NCBI GenBank assembly: GCA_025356185.1 | Contig: JANXUN010000421.1 | Span: forward strand, 1 to 5,931 | Origin: Gemmatimonadaceae bacterium | GTDB taxonomy: Bacteria > Gemmatimonadota > Gemmatimonadetes > Gemmatimonadales > Gemmatimonadaceae | Reading direction: 5' to 3' | Length of the DNA: 5,931 nucleotides | Shown here: positions 1-5,931 of the stretch, one piece after another | Layout: each line of letters opens with the position of its first letter | How positions within the stretch are numbered: the stretch's first letter is position 1 | Notes under the pieces: model-generated | Told to the model about the DNA's origin: nothing | What the model saw: the letters and a program-made list of their open reading frames with translations, nothing else | Database searches by the model: none | Made by a program: the position numbers and the translations under genes

Positions 1-441
1 GCTGACGGCGAGCAGCAGCAAGAGTCGAGGAATCGAGATGGCCACATCAAGCGCGCGCATCATCCATCGATCGAAGCGTCCGCCGAGCATGCCCGCGAGC
101 ACGCCGTAGGTAGCACCGAGGGCGAGCGACAACAGCGCCGCAGACATTGCCACGGCAAGCGACACCCGTGCGCCAAACAACATTCGTGTCAATACATCGC
201 GGCCGAGATCGTCGGTACCGAAGGGATGTGCGAGGGATGGAGCGAGGTTGAGCATTCGCTCGTAGCCGTCGGGTTGTGCGAGCGCGTATGGTGCGATCCA
301 CGGCGCGAGCACGGCGAGCGCGATGAGCAGCACTAACAGTGCAGTGGGTACGCGCCAGCCCAGTGCGCGGCGTGCGACGCGCATCACACTGCTCGTCAGT
401 GACGGCGTCGCGTCGCGAGCGGCCGTGAGGAGCGCGTCCAT
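1..441 (-). CDS. dppC: DppC-type peptide ABC transporter permease, N-terminal 147 residues (cut by left window edge)
   Basis: This is one of the two inner-membrane permease subunits of a dipeptide/oligopeptide/nickel-type ABC importer. Reading the minus strand from the ATG at 441 gives an open frame to the window edge. Residues 1-30 are a cytoplasmic basic tail and about 31-52 are the first membrane helix. A periplasmic loop follows, with the family signature HPFGTDDLGRDVLTRMLFGAR at 72-92 (typical DppC: HxLGTDxxGRDxxSRxxxGxR). A second helix lies near 93-118, and the polar FDRWMMRALDVAISIPR stretch (123-139) leads into a third. The EAA loop that contacts the ATPase would come later, outside the window. 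Its start overlaps the dppB stop by one base (TGATG), and there is no Shine-Dalgarno, so it is probably translated by coupling to dppB. The family is certain from the motif; the peptide substrate is inferred only. Confidence 0.93.
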   Translation of the reverse strand, partial: MDALLTAARDATPSLTSSVMRVARRALGWRVPTALLVLLIALAVLAPWIAPYALAQPDGYERMLNLAPSLAHPFGTDDLGRDVLTRMLFGARVSLAVAMSAALLSLALGATYGVLAGMLGGRFDRWMMRALDVAISIPRLLLLLAVS

Positions 442-1406
442 CAGGCGCGGCGCAGTCGTGGGTCGGCATACGTGCGCGCGACGTCGGCGAGGAGCGCGCC
501 GACTGTGGTCATCGCGCTGCCAACGATCACGCATGCACTGACTAACAAATAGTCGCGATCTGAGACTGCCCGCACGAGTGTATCGCCCATGCCGGGCCAT
601 CCAAAGATGCGCTCAACGAACACCGATCCAGTGAGCAGCGCGGGGAAAAACAATCCGGATAAGGTGATCAACGGCAGTATGGCGGTCCGCCATGCGTGAC
701 GGTGCGCTCCGCGCTCGCTGAGTCCCTTGGCGCGCGCCGTTTGCACGAATGGCTCGCGCATGGCGTCGCGCATCGATTCGCGTTGATAGCGCGCAAACAC
801 CGCACTCGCGACCATCGTCAGCGACGCCCATGGGAGTACGAGATGGCGTAGCCGATCCCATAGCTGTTGTGCGGTCGACATGCTGTCATACATGCCAACG
901 TCGATGGTACCGCCGGACGGAAACACGGGAATTCGAAAGGCGAAGACCGTGAGCAATCCCATCGCGAGCCAAAACTCGGGAACCGCGTTCACCATCAACA
1001 GCACAAAAGCCCACGCGCGTTCTGCCGGACGACCTATGCGCGCGCCTTGCCACGCGCCGAGCACCGCCCCCAATAGCACGCTCGCGCCCAGCGCGAGGCT
1101 CATGAGTATCAGTGTGTTGGGTAAACGATCGACGAGGACATCGAGCACGGGTCGTTTTTGCGAAGAAGAGCGGCCGAAGTCACCGCGCGCAACGCCGCCG
1201 ATCCAGCGCAGATACTGTTGCGCGATGGGCTGATCGTAGCCTTCTTGATGCCGCCATTGCGCCAGCAATTCAGGCGGCACGCCATTGGCGGCAGCCATGC
1301 GCGATATCGGGTCACCGGGCGCGAGATGCAACAACGCAAACGCCATGCTCGATGCGACGAGTACGACAATGACGCTTTGCAGCGCACGTCGCACCGAACG
1401 CGTCAA
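441..1406 (-). CDS. dppB: DppB-type peptide ABC transporter permease
   Basis: This is the partner permease of the DppC-type subunit in the same importer. At 321 residues it has the usual family length. Hydrophobic segments lie near residues 9-30, 98-120, 131-157, 187-206, 243-266 and 285-309, giving the expected six helices. LHLAPGDP (26-33) after helix 1 and the segment GDFGRS (75-80) are standard for DppB. The EAA-type ATPase-contact loop is visible as QTARAKGLSERGAHRHAWRT followed by AILPLI (222-247). The C-terminus DPRLRRA matches the usual DPRIR ending. The start is a TTG at 1406. No ATG or GTG occurs upstream in frame before a stop at 1467-1469, and no Shine-Dalgarno is visible. It lies 32 bases after the binding-protein gene and overlaps the next permease by one base, which fits an operon. 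Family very sure, exact start less sure, substrate inferred. Confidence 0.93.
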   Translation of the reverse strand: MTRSVRRALQSVIVVLVASSMAFALLHLAPGDPISRMAAANGVPPELLAQWRHQEGYDQPIAQQYLRWIGGVARGDFGRSSSQKRPVLDVLVDRLPNTLILMSLALGASVLLGAVLGAWQGARIGRPAERAWAFVLLMVNAVPEFWLAMGLLTVFAFRIPVFPSGGTIDVGMYDSMSTAQQLWDRLRHLVLPWASLTMVASAVFARYQRESMRDAMREPFVQTARAKGLSERGAHRHAWRTAILPLITLSGLFFPALLTGSVFVERIFGWPGMGDTLVRAVSDRDYLLVSACVIVGSAMTTVGALLADVARTYADPRLRRA

Positions 1407-1438
1407 CGCGCTGGTGCGGGCGTCGTCGTCAAACGAAC

Positions 1439-3175
1439 TCAGCGTGCGCCTCGCAGACCAACCTTGTCACGGTCGATGCGTTGGCTGGGGTCAACCGACC
1501 AATCGGCAAGGTTTGCAAACCATTCGTCGGCACGGAGCGGTGCCATGCGGATTCGCCGATGCACCCCGATCGGAATCGTTTCTTCGTACAGCCAGATTGA
1601 CGGCGCATCAGCAATCGCCAGCTGAAACGCCCGCGTCCACAGTGCACGCGCACGTGCCGGATCGAACGACGTGAGCGCACTGTCGACGTCTGTATCGAAC
1701 TCCTTGCTTGCATAATGTTGTTCGTTGGACGCACCGCGCGACATCCATGTCTGTCGCATCCCCTGCAATCCGGGATTCGTGTTCCAGCTCCCCATCCATG
1801 CGTCGAAATCGCCGGTTTCCAGACGAGGTCCGAGCGCGCTGCCATCCATGTTTTGCACCGTCACGTCGGCCCCAACCGCCTTAAATGCGGCTTGCAACAA
1901 CACAGCGAACTTGGGCTTCGTGGTGCCGTTTGACGGTGCGAGCAATTCAAACGCGAGTCGAACACCGTTGCGCTCTCGTATGCCATCGCCGTTAGAGTCC
2001 TTCCATCCAGCACTCTCAAGCAATGCGTTTGCGGCCACGACGTTGTACACCAACGGCGTGAGCGCACTCGTATCAGGAATGAGCACTCTCGGCGCCGGAC
2101 CAAACGATATCATGCCCGTAGAATCGAGCACCGTGCGCACCATCGTCGCGCGGTCCACGGCCATCGCCAATGCTTGACGAACGCGAACATCGCCAAGCAC
2201 AGGGTGCGGGCGAGGTGCCGTGAATGTGGCGCGTCGCGCGGTCAGATTGAATCCCACGAACGAGTACGCGAGCGACGCATTGCGTTCGACACGCGCATGC
2301 GGCGACGACGCGATCTGGGCAATGTCGCTGCCGCGCACCTTGTATAGAAAGTCGGCTTCGCCACTCGCTACTTTGAGTGCCGCGGCGCCAGCGTCACCCA
2401 CAAACGTCCAGATGACGCGATCCAGTGTGGCGCGACCGCGCGCGTTCGCGGTATCCGCAATGAGTTCTAATCGCGATTTCGCATCCCACTTGGAAAAGCG
2501 AAAGCGCCCAGTGCCGACGGGTGCGCGGCCGAACGGCGCTTTGGCAAGTGCCGTGTCGGCGATGGATGACAAAAGATGCGACGGCAGCACGTACATCGAA
2601 TACGTCGCGTCCATAAACTGCTGCGGCGTGCGTCGCTTGTACCAAAAGACTGCGGTGAGCGAATCGCGCACACTCACCGAGTCGATATTGTCGAGCAGTG
2701 AACGCACCTCACTCGCAACGGCTTTCGATGTGTATGTCGCGAAAGTGAAACGCACGTCATCCGCGCGAAGCGGTATGCCGTCGTGCCAACGGATTGACGG
2801 ATCGAGGTGAAACGCAATGGACAACGAATCGTTCGACCACGTCCAACTTTTGGCCAGTCGTGCGGTGAAGCCTGCGTCGCCCGTGGTGTGGAGCTGCGGA
2901 CCGATTTCAGCGAGGCGATCAAACACTGATCCGACCACTTCCAGATCTTGTGAATTGCTGGCACGCGGCGGAAAGAGTGTTTCGGGCTCAGACGTGCTGA
3001 CGATGATTAACGTCCCACCTGCGTTGGCTGACGTGCTCGACGCATTGTCGGTGCGGCACGCGCCCATGAGCACCGTCAGCGCGATTGCAGTGCGCGCAGT
3101 TGCCAAGGCTCCCATTCGCGTCACGGTGAAGGGACGCGCAGTGAATCGATCGCGGACGCTGCGAAGACGGAGCAT
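1439..3175 (-). CDS. Peptide ABC transporter substrate-binding lipoprotein (SBP_bac_5 family)
   Basis: This is the extracytoplasmic binding component that delivers ligand to the DppB/DppC permeases. It has 578 residues, normal for the family. The N-terminus has a basic region, a hydrophobic core (ATARTAIALTVLMGA) and a cysteine at residue 40, so it is probably lipid-anchored. The lipobox is LMGAC, with methionine at -3, which is less common than L/V/I. A Ser/Thr/Asn/Ala linker (41-52) precedes the mature domain. Family features are GGTLIIVSTSEPETLFPP (53-70), the SIRWHDGIPLRADDVRFTF stretch (127-145), APVGTGRFRF (218-227), DVRVRQALAMAVDR (329-342) and the GWKDSNGDGIRERNG segment (390-404). 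The ATG at 3175 was chosen because a promoter ends 9 bases upstream. The in-frame ATG at 3115 (M21) would leave a shorter signal peptide of usual size and is an alternative; neither has a Shine-Dalgarno. Ligand specificity cannot be read from the sequence; peptides are the default guess. Confidence 0.93.
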   Translation of the reverse strand: MLRLRSVRDRFTARPFTVTRMGALATARTAIALTVLMGACRTDNASSTSANAGGTLIIVSTSEPETLFPPRASNSQDLEVVGSVFDRLAEIGPQLHTTGDAGFTARLAKSWTWSNDSLSIAFHLDPSIRWHDGIPLRADDVRFTFATYTSKAVASEVRSLLDNIDSVSVRDSLTAVFWYKRRTPQQFMDATYSMYVLPSHLLSSIADTALAKAPFGRAPVGTGRFRFSKWDAKSRLELIADTANARGRATLDRVIWTFVGDAGAAALKVASGEADFLYKVRGSDIAQIASSPHARVERNASLAYSFVGFNLTARRATFTAPRPHPVLGDVRVRQALAMAVDRATMVRTVLDSTGMISFGPAPRVLIPDTSALTPLVYNVVAANALLESAGWKDSNGDGIRERNGVRLAFELLAPSNGTTKPKFAVLLQAAFKAVGADVTVQNMDGSALGPRLETGDFDAWMGSWNTNPGLQGMRQTWMSRGASNEQHYASKEFDTDVDSALTSFDPARARALWTRAFQLAIADAPSIWLYEETIPIGVHRRIRMAPLRADEWFANLADWSVDPSQRIDRDKVGLRGAR

Positions 3176-3184
3176 GAGGGCGGG

Positions 3185-3213
3185 ATTAAAGGTGTCCGTC
3201 AGCCGAGTGCCAA
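3185..3213 (-). promoter_or_regulatory. Sigma70-like promoter for the transporter operon
   Basis: On the minus strand TTGGCA (3213-3208, 5 of 6 to consensus) and TTTAAT (3190-3185, 5 of 6) are separated by exactly 17 bases in the gap between lipM and the binding-protein gene. The -10 box ends 9 bases before the ATG at 3175, so transcription would begin at or within a few bases of that codon. Seen: the boxes and spacing. Inferred: promoter activity and the separation of the transporter unit from lipM. Confidence 0.55.
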
Positions 3214-3238
3214 ACTTCCCAAGGATGACGAGTTACCG

Positions 3239-4099
3239 CTAGCGGCGCCAGAGCCACGTTGCATCGCTGAAGCGCTGCGTTTCGCGGGCGAGAACGTCCT
3301 CATCCAGTATTGGCGGTGCGTCGTCAATCTTTCCGTCGGGATGCGCCGTGACGTGGTTGATGAGCGCGGATTCGAGCGCTGAGGCGACGGCGCTCCACGT
3401 GGGCACGCGTGGCAGACATCCTGCCAGCGTCGCGGCGTGTTCGAGCGCGTGACTGCCAACGACGTCTCCGTGGGCATTTTCATCACTGATGTCGTTGTTG
3501 CGTCGCATCGCGCCGAGCAACTCCGCCTGACAATCGCGCAGGAGAATGCTGCCGTGCTGAAGATAGGCACCGTGCTCGCGCCACACGGCACTGCCGACCA
3601 ACTTCGCGCCATCAACAACAATTTCACCGCGCGCGGGCTGGGCGAAACAGAGCGCGCCATCGGGGCGCACCGATGGTGTGGCAGCCGCGAGGGCGAGATG
3701 CGCATCGACGCCCAGTGCGCGGAGCGCGGCGAGCAGTACGGCGTTAACCGCGCGATATGCCGCCGTCCACGGTGTACGCGAATCGAGGGGCATGGCGACG
3801 CTATAGGTGACGTCGCCACCGTGCAGGAGCGCGCGTCCACCGGTAGGACGGCGTACGGCACTCAACTCAGCGGCAGCGATCGAGGCGGCACTGAAATGCG
3901 CGCGCGCCGCCTCGTGACGTCCGAACGAAATGGTCGGTGCGGACCAGGCATACGTCCGCCAAACGCCGACCGCGTGCGCGTCGCGAGCCGCCGCAAGCAG
4001 CACAGAATCGACGGCCATGTTGTGGGCGCCGCTGGCAGGCGCGCTGCGCATGGTGCGCCATCGGGCGGGCAAAACGGGTGTCGACGAATCGATGTTCAC
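3239..4099 (-). CDS. lipM: LipM-like octanoyltransferase / lipoate-protein ligase A family protein
   Basis: This cytoplasmic enzyme belongs to the BPL/LplA/LipB fold family and probably transfers octanoate from acyl-carrier protein to the lysine of GcvH, the first step of protein lipoylation. From the GTG at 4099 it has 286 residues, close to LipM, and it lacks the extra C-terminal domain of E. coli-type LplA. It shows SGAHNMAVD near the N-terminus (23-31), the RRPTGGRALLHGGDVTYS acyl-binding segment (83-100), and CFAQPARGEIVVDGAKLVGSA (151-171) followed by LQHGSILL (180-187). The cysteine at 151, in the CFxxPxxxEIxVxGxKLVGSA context, matches the acyl-thioester cysteine of Bacillus LipM and is absent from ATP-dependent ligases, which is why I prefer LipM. 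The start is a choice. An in-frame ATG at 4174 and a GTG at 4127-4129 would add residues that do not look like the family, and no start has a clear Shine-Dalgarno. It diverges from gcvP, whose partner GcvH is the expected substrate. Confidence 0.85.
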   Translation of the reverse strand: MNIDSSTPVLPARWRTMRSAPASGAHNMAVDSVLLAAARDAHAVGVWRTYAWSAPTISFGRHEAARAHFSAASIAAAELSAVRRPTGGRALLHGGDVTYSVAMPLDSRTPWTAAYRAVNAVLLAALRALGVDAHLALAAATPSVRPDGALCFAQPARGEIVVDGAKLVGSAVWREHGAYLQHGSILLRDCQAELLGAMRRNNDISDENAHGDVVGSHALEHAATLAGCLPRVPTWSAVASALESALINHVTAHPDGKIDDAPPILDEDVLARETQRFSDATWLWRR

Positions 4100-4107
4100 G
4101 GCGGTTA

Positions 4108-4113
4108 AGTTTA
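4108..4113 (-). promoter_or_regulatory. Possible -10 element for lipM
   Basis: TAAACT on the minus strand fits the TANNNT core (4 of 6 to TATAAT) and ends 8 bases before the proposed GTG start at 4099. It lies in the only AT-rich patch of the 73-base divergent gap. No convincing -35 box is found 16-18 bases upstream. If real, the lipM transcript would have almost no leader. Confidence 0.25.
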
Positions 4114-4142
4114 CACCTCTGTTTCCCACCCCCGGTGCGTCA

Positions 4143-4156
4143 CGGGCCTCGGCCCG
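4143..4156. repeat. Perfect 6-bp inverted repeat in the lipM/gcvP gap
   Basis: CGGGCC and GGCCCG flank the dinucleotide TC, making a 14-base perfect dyad that ends 6 bases before the gcvP Shine-Dalgarno. As RNA it could fold to a 5-bp GC stem with a CUCG loop in the gcvP leader; as DNA it could be a small operator. The repeat is seen; either role is inferred, and short GC dyads arise often by chance in such DNA. Confidence 0.35.
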
Positions 4157-4162
4157 ATTCTC

Positions 4163-4170
4163 GAGGAAGG
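4163..4170 (+). promoter_or_regulatory. Ribosome binding site of gcvP
   Basis: GAGGAAGG lies just before the ATG at 4173, with the GAGGA core 5 bases from the start codon. It fixes the gcvP start and is the only clear Shine-Dalgarno in the window. Confidence 0.75.
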
Positions 4171-4172
4171 TC

Positions 4173-5931
4173 ATGGCTTCACGTACGGTTTCGTCGGCGA
4201 CTTTCGCGACCGATTCGTTTATCCCCCGCCACATTGGCCCAAGCGCGCACGAGCAGCAGCAGATGCTCACGGCGCTGGGCTATTTATCACTCGACGCATT
4301 CATCGATGCGGTCGTTCCGGAAAAGATTCGCTTTCGCGGCGCGCTCGCGACGGGTCCCGCCAGGAGCGAACCCGACGTGCTGGCATCGCTCAGGCGCATG
4401 GCTTCGCGCAACAAAGTGTATCGCACGCATTTAGGGATGGGGTATTACGGCACGCATACGCCTGGCGTGATTCTGCGCAATGTGATGGAGAATCCAGCGT
4501 GGTACACGGCGTACACGCCGTACCAGGCGGAGATTGCGCAAGGACGACTGGAAGCGCTGCTAAACTTTCAAACCGTCGTGATTGACCTGACCGGATTGGA
4601 AATCGCGAATGCGTCGCTGTTGGACGAGAGCACTGCGGCCGCTGAAGCGATGGCGCTCGCGTTGGCCGCGAAAGGGAGTGCGACGCGCAACACGTTTGTC
4701 GTCGCGGCCGATTGTCATCCGCAAACGATTGAGGTTGTGCGCGCGCGTGCCGAGGCGCGAGGCGTGCGCGTAGTCGTCGCCGACGCGAACGCGATCACGG
4801 TTGACGCATCCGTTTTTGGCGTGCTGCTGCAGTATCCGGGAACCGATGGTGCGGTGGTTGACTACCGCTCGTTGTGCGAGACGGCGCACGAGCACGGCGC
4901 GATGGTGATTGCGGCGACGGACTTGCTGGCACTATGCGTGCTCACGCCGCCGGGTGAATGGGGCGCCGACATCGCGGTGGGAAGCGCGCAGCGCTTTGGT
5001 GTCCCCATGGGTTTTGGCGGACCACATGCCGCGTTTTTTGCCACGCGTGATGAATTCAAACGTTTGCTGCCGGGTCGCATTATCGGCGTGTCGCGCGACA
5101 GCGGTGGCAACCCTGCACTGCGCATGGCACTGCAAACGCGTGAGCAGCACATTCGCCGCGAGAAGGCTACGAGCAATGTGTGCACGGCGCAGGTGTTGCT
5201 CGCGGTGATGGCGGGGATGTATGCGGTGTATCACGGGCCCGACGGGCTCGCGCAGATCGCGCGCCGCGTGCACGGACTGGCAGTCACGCTCGCATCGGGG
5301 CTCGAAAAGTTAGGCTTCGCAATTACGCACGAGAATTATTTTGATACCGTGCGCATCGAAGTGGGTGCACACGGACAAGAAGAGATTCTCGCGGCAGCCG
5401 ATGCGCATCACTTGAATGTGCGCGTGCTGACGCCCGGTGCCCTCACCATTGCGCTCGACGAAACGACGTCGCAGGCCGACGTGGTGGACTTGTGGACCGT
5501 GTTCAATGGCGGCGACGTCCCTGACTTCGTATTCGCGGACGTGGCGTCCGACACTGATGTGCGATTCGACGAACGGTTTCGTCGTGTGTCGACGTATCTC
5601 ACGCACCCCGTGTTTCACCGCTATCGCAGCGAGTCGGATATGCTCCGGTACATGTACTCGTTGCAAGCGCGCGATTTCTCGCTCGTTCACGGTATGATTC
5701 CGTTGGGTTCGTGCACCATGAAGTTGAACGCGACAGCCGAGATGATTCCCGTGACCTGGCCAGAGTTTGGGCAGATGCATCCGTTTGCGCCGTCGTCGCA
5801 AACGGAGGGCTATCACGCGATGTTCCGCGAGCTTGAGCAAGATCTCGCGGAGATCACGGGATTCGCGGGCGTGTCGTTGCAACCGAATGCGGGCTCCCAA
5901 GGTGAGTATGCGGGACTGCTGGTCATTCGCG
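4173..5931 (+). CDS. gcvP: Glycine dehydrogenase (aminomethyl-transferring), P-protein of the glycine cleavage system, N-terminal 586 residues (cut by right window edge)
   Basis: This is the PLP-dependent glycine decarboxylase that releases CO2 from glycine and passes the aminomethyl group to the lipoyl arm of the H-protein in the cytoplasm. The frame runs unbroken from ATG 4173, with a good Shine-Dalgarno, to the window end. RHIGP (19-23) is the standard N-terminal motif. GMGYYGTHTPGVILRN and ENPAWYTAYTPYQAEIAQGR follow near residues 88-130. GSAQRFGVPMGFGGPHAAFF (270-289) and the downstream TREQHIRREKATSN stretch are near-consensus. About residue 450 marks the junction with the C-terminal half. 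MIPLGSCTMKLNATAEM starts at 508 and SLQPNAGSQGEYAGL at 568. Both halves are joined in one frame, so this is the single-chain P-protein (about 950 residues) and not the split gcvPA/gcvPB form. The PLP lysine falls beyond the window. gcvH and gcvT are not seen here. Identification is essentially certain. Confidence 0.98.
   Translation, partial: MASRTVSSATFATDSFIPRHIGPSAHEQQQMLTALGYLSLDAFIDAVVPEKIRFRGALATGPARSEPDVLASLRRMASRNKVYRTHLGMGYYGTHTPGVILRNVMENPAWYTAYTPYQAEIAQGRLEALLNFQTVVIDLTGLEIANASLLDESTAAAEAMALALAAKGSATRNTFVVAADCHPQTIEVVRARAEARGVRVVVADANAITVDASVFGVLLQYPGTDGAVVDYRSLCETAHEHGAMVIAATDLLALCVLTPPGEWGADIAVGSAQRFGVPMGFGGPHAAFFATRDEFKRLLPGRIIGVSRDSGGNPALRMALQTREQHIRREKATSNVCTAQVLLAVMAGMYAVYHGPDGLAQIARRVHGLAVTLASGLEKLGFAITHENYFDTVRIEVGAHGQEEILAAADAHHLNVRVLTPGALTIALDETTSQADVVDLWTVFNGGDVPDFVFADVASDTDVRFDERFRRVSTYLTHPVFHRYRSESDMLRYMYSLQARDFSLVHGMIPLGSCTMKLNATAEMIPVTWPEFGQMHPFAPSSQTEGYHAMFRELEQDLAEITGFAGVSLQPNAGSQGEYAGLLVIR

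Noticed and set aside
47..469. Minus-strand open frame of 140 codons at the left end
   Set aside because: It is very rich in Arg and Thr and is out of frame with the dppC reading, which carries the GTDDLGRDV motif over the same bases.
3176..3238. Intrinsic terminator after lipM
   Set aside because: I see no stem of useful length followed by a T-run on the minus strand in this gap.
3199..3861. Minus-strand open frame of 220 codons overlapping the 3' part of lipM
   Set aside because: It is a frame-shifted shadow of lipM with low-complexity Ser/Arg/Pro composition and no motif.
3437..4108. Plus-strand open frame of 223 codons antisense to lipM
   Set aside because: It is Arg/Gly-rich, resembles no family, and lies wholly opposite a gene with clear motifs; GC-rich coding DNA routinely leaves such open frames.
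4100..4172. Glycine riboswitch upstream of gcvP
   Set aside because: Known glycine aptamers are longer than this gap and their conserved core is not seen; the gap is 73 bases and also contains the Shine-Dalgarno.
4100..4270. 57-residue N-terminal extension of lipM to the GTG at 4270
   Set aside because: It would run antisense through the gcvP Shine-Dalgarno and first codons, and its Cys-rich sequence is unlike any LplA/LipM N-terminus.
5310..5900. Minus-strand open frame of 196 codons opposite gcvP
   Set aside because: It lies antisense to strongly conserved gcvP codons, is His/Arg-rich and resembles nothing known.

Overview
The window is GC-rich (roughly 60 % by eye), densely packed chromosomal DNA from a bacterium. 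It holds parts of two unrelated transcription units arranged back to back. The gene order and the style of the lipoprotein and P-protein would fit a Gemmatimonadota-like organism, but that is an impression from recollection and was not tested. Nothing in the window indicates a phage, plasmid, insertion sequence, CRISPR array, tRNA or rRNA. No stretch longer than about 75 bases lacks a gene.

Left part, minus strand (read right to left from 4099 to 1): a LipM-like octanoyltransferase/lipoate ligase-family gene; then a peptide-type ABC importer made of a large lipoprotein solute-binding protein (SBP_bac_5 family), a DppB-type permease and a DppC-type permease cut by the left window edge. The two permease genes overlap by one base (TGATG). 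The binding protein and DppB are 32 bases apart. A good sigma70-like promoter lies in the 63-base gap before the binding-protein gene, so the transporter is probably its own operon rather than an extension of the lipM unit. The ATPase subunits are not in the window and may lie beyond the left edge.

Right part, plus strand (4173 to the right edge): gcvP, the glycine-cleavage P-protein (PLP-dependent glycine decarboxylase). It is the fused full-length type and is cut after residue 586 of an expected 950 or so. It diverges from lipM across a 73-base gap that holds a strong Shine-Dalgarno for gcvP, a perfect 6-bp inverted repeat and one AT-rich patch that could serve as promoter for lipM.

Functional logic: the glycine-cleavage system works only when its H-protein carries a lipoyl group. 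LipM enzymes make that modification by loading octanoate on GcvH. The head-to-head lipM/gcvP pair therefore joins the decarboxylase to the enzyme that activates its partner. The transporter next door has no evident link to this pathway.

This is mostly ordinary housekeeping sequence and I found no undescribed system. The points most worth a second look are the lipM/gcvP divergent pair and its compact control region, and signs that several minus-strand genes start without a Shine-Dalgarno, two of them possibly on leaderless transcripts.
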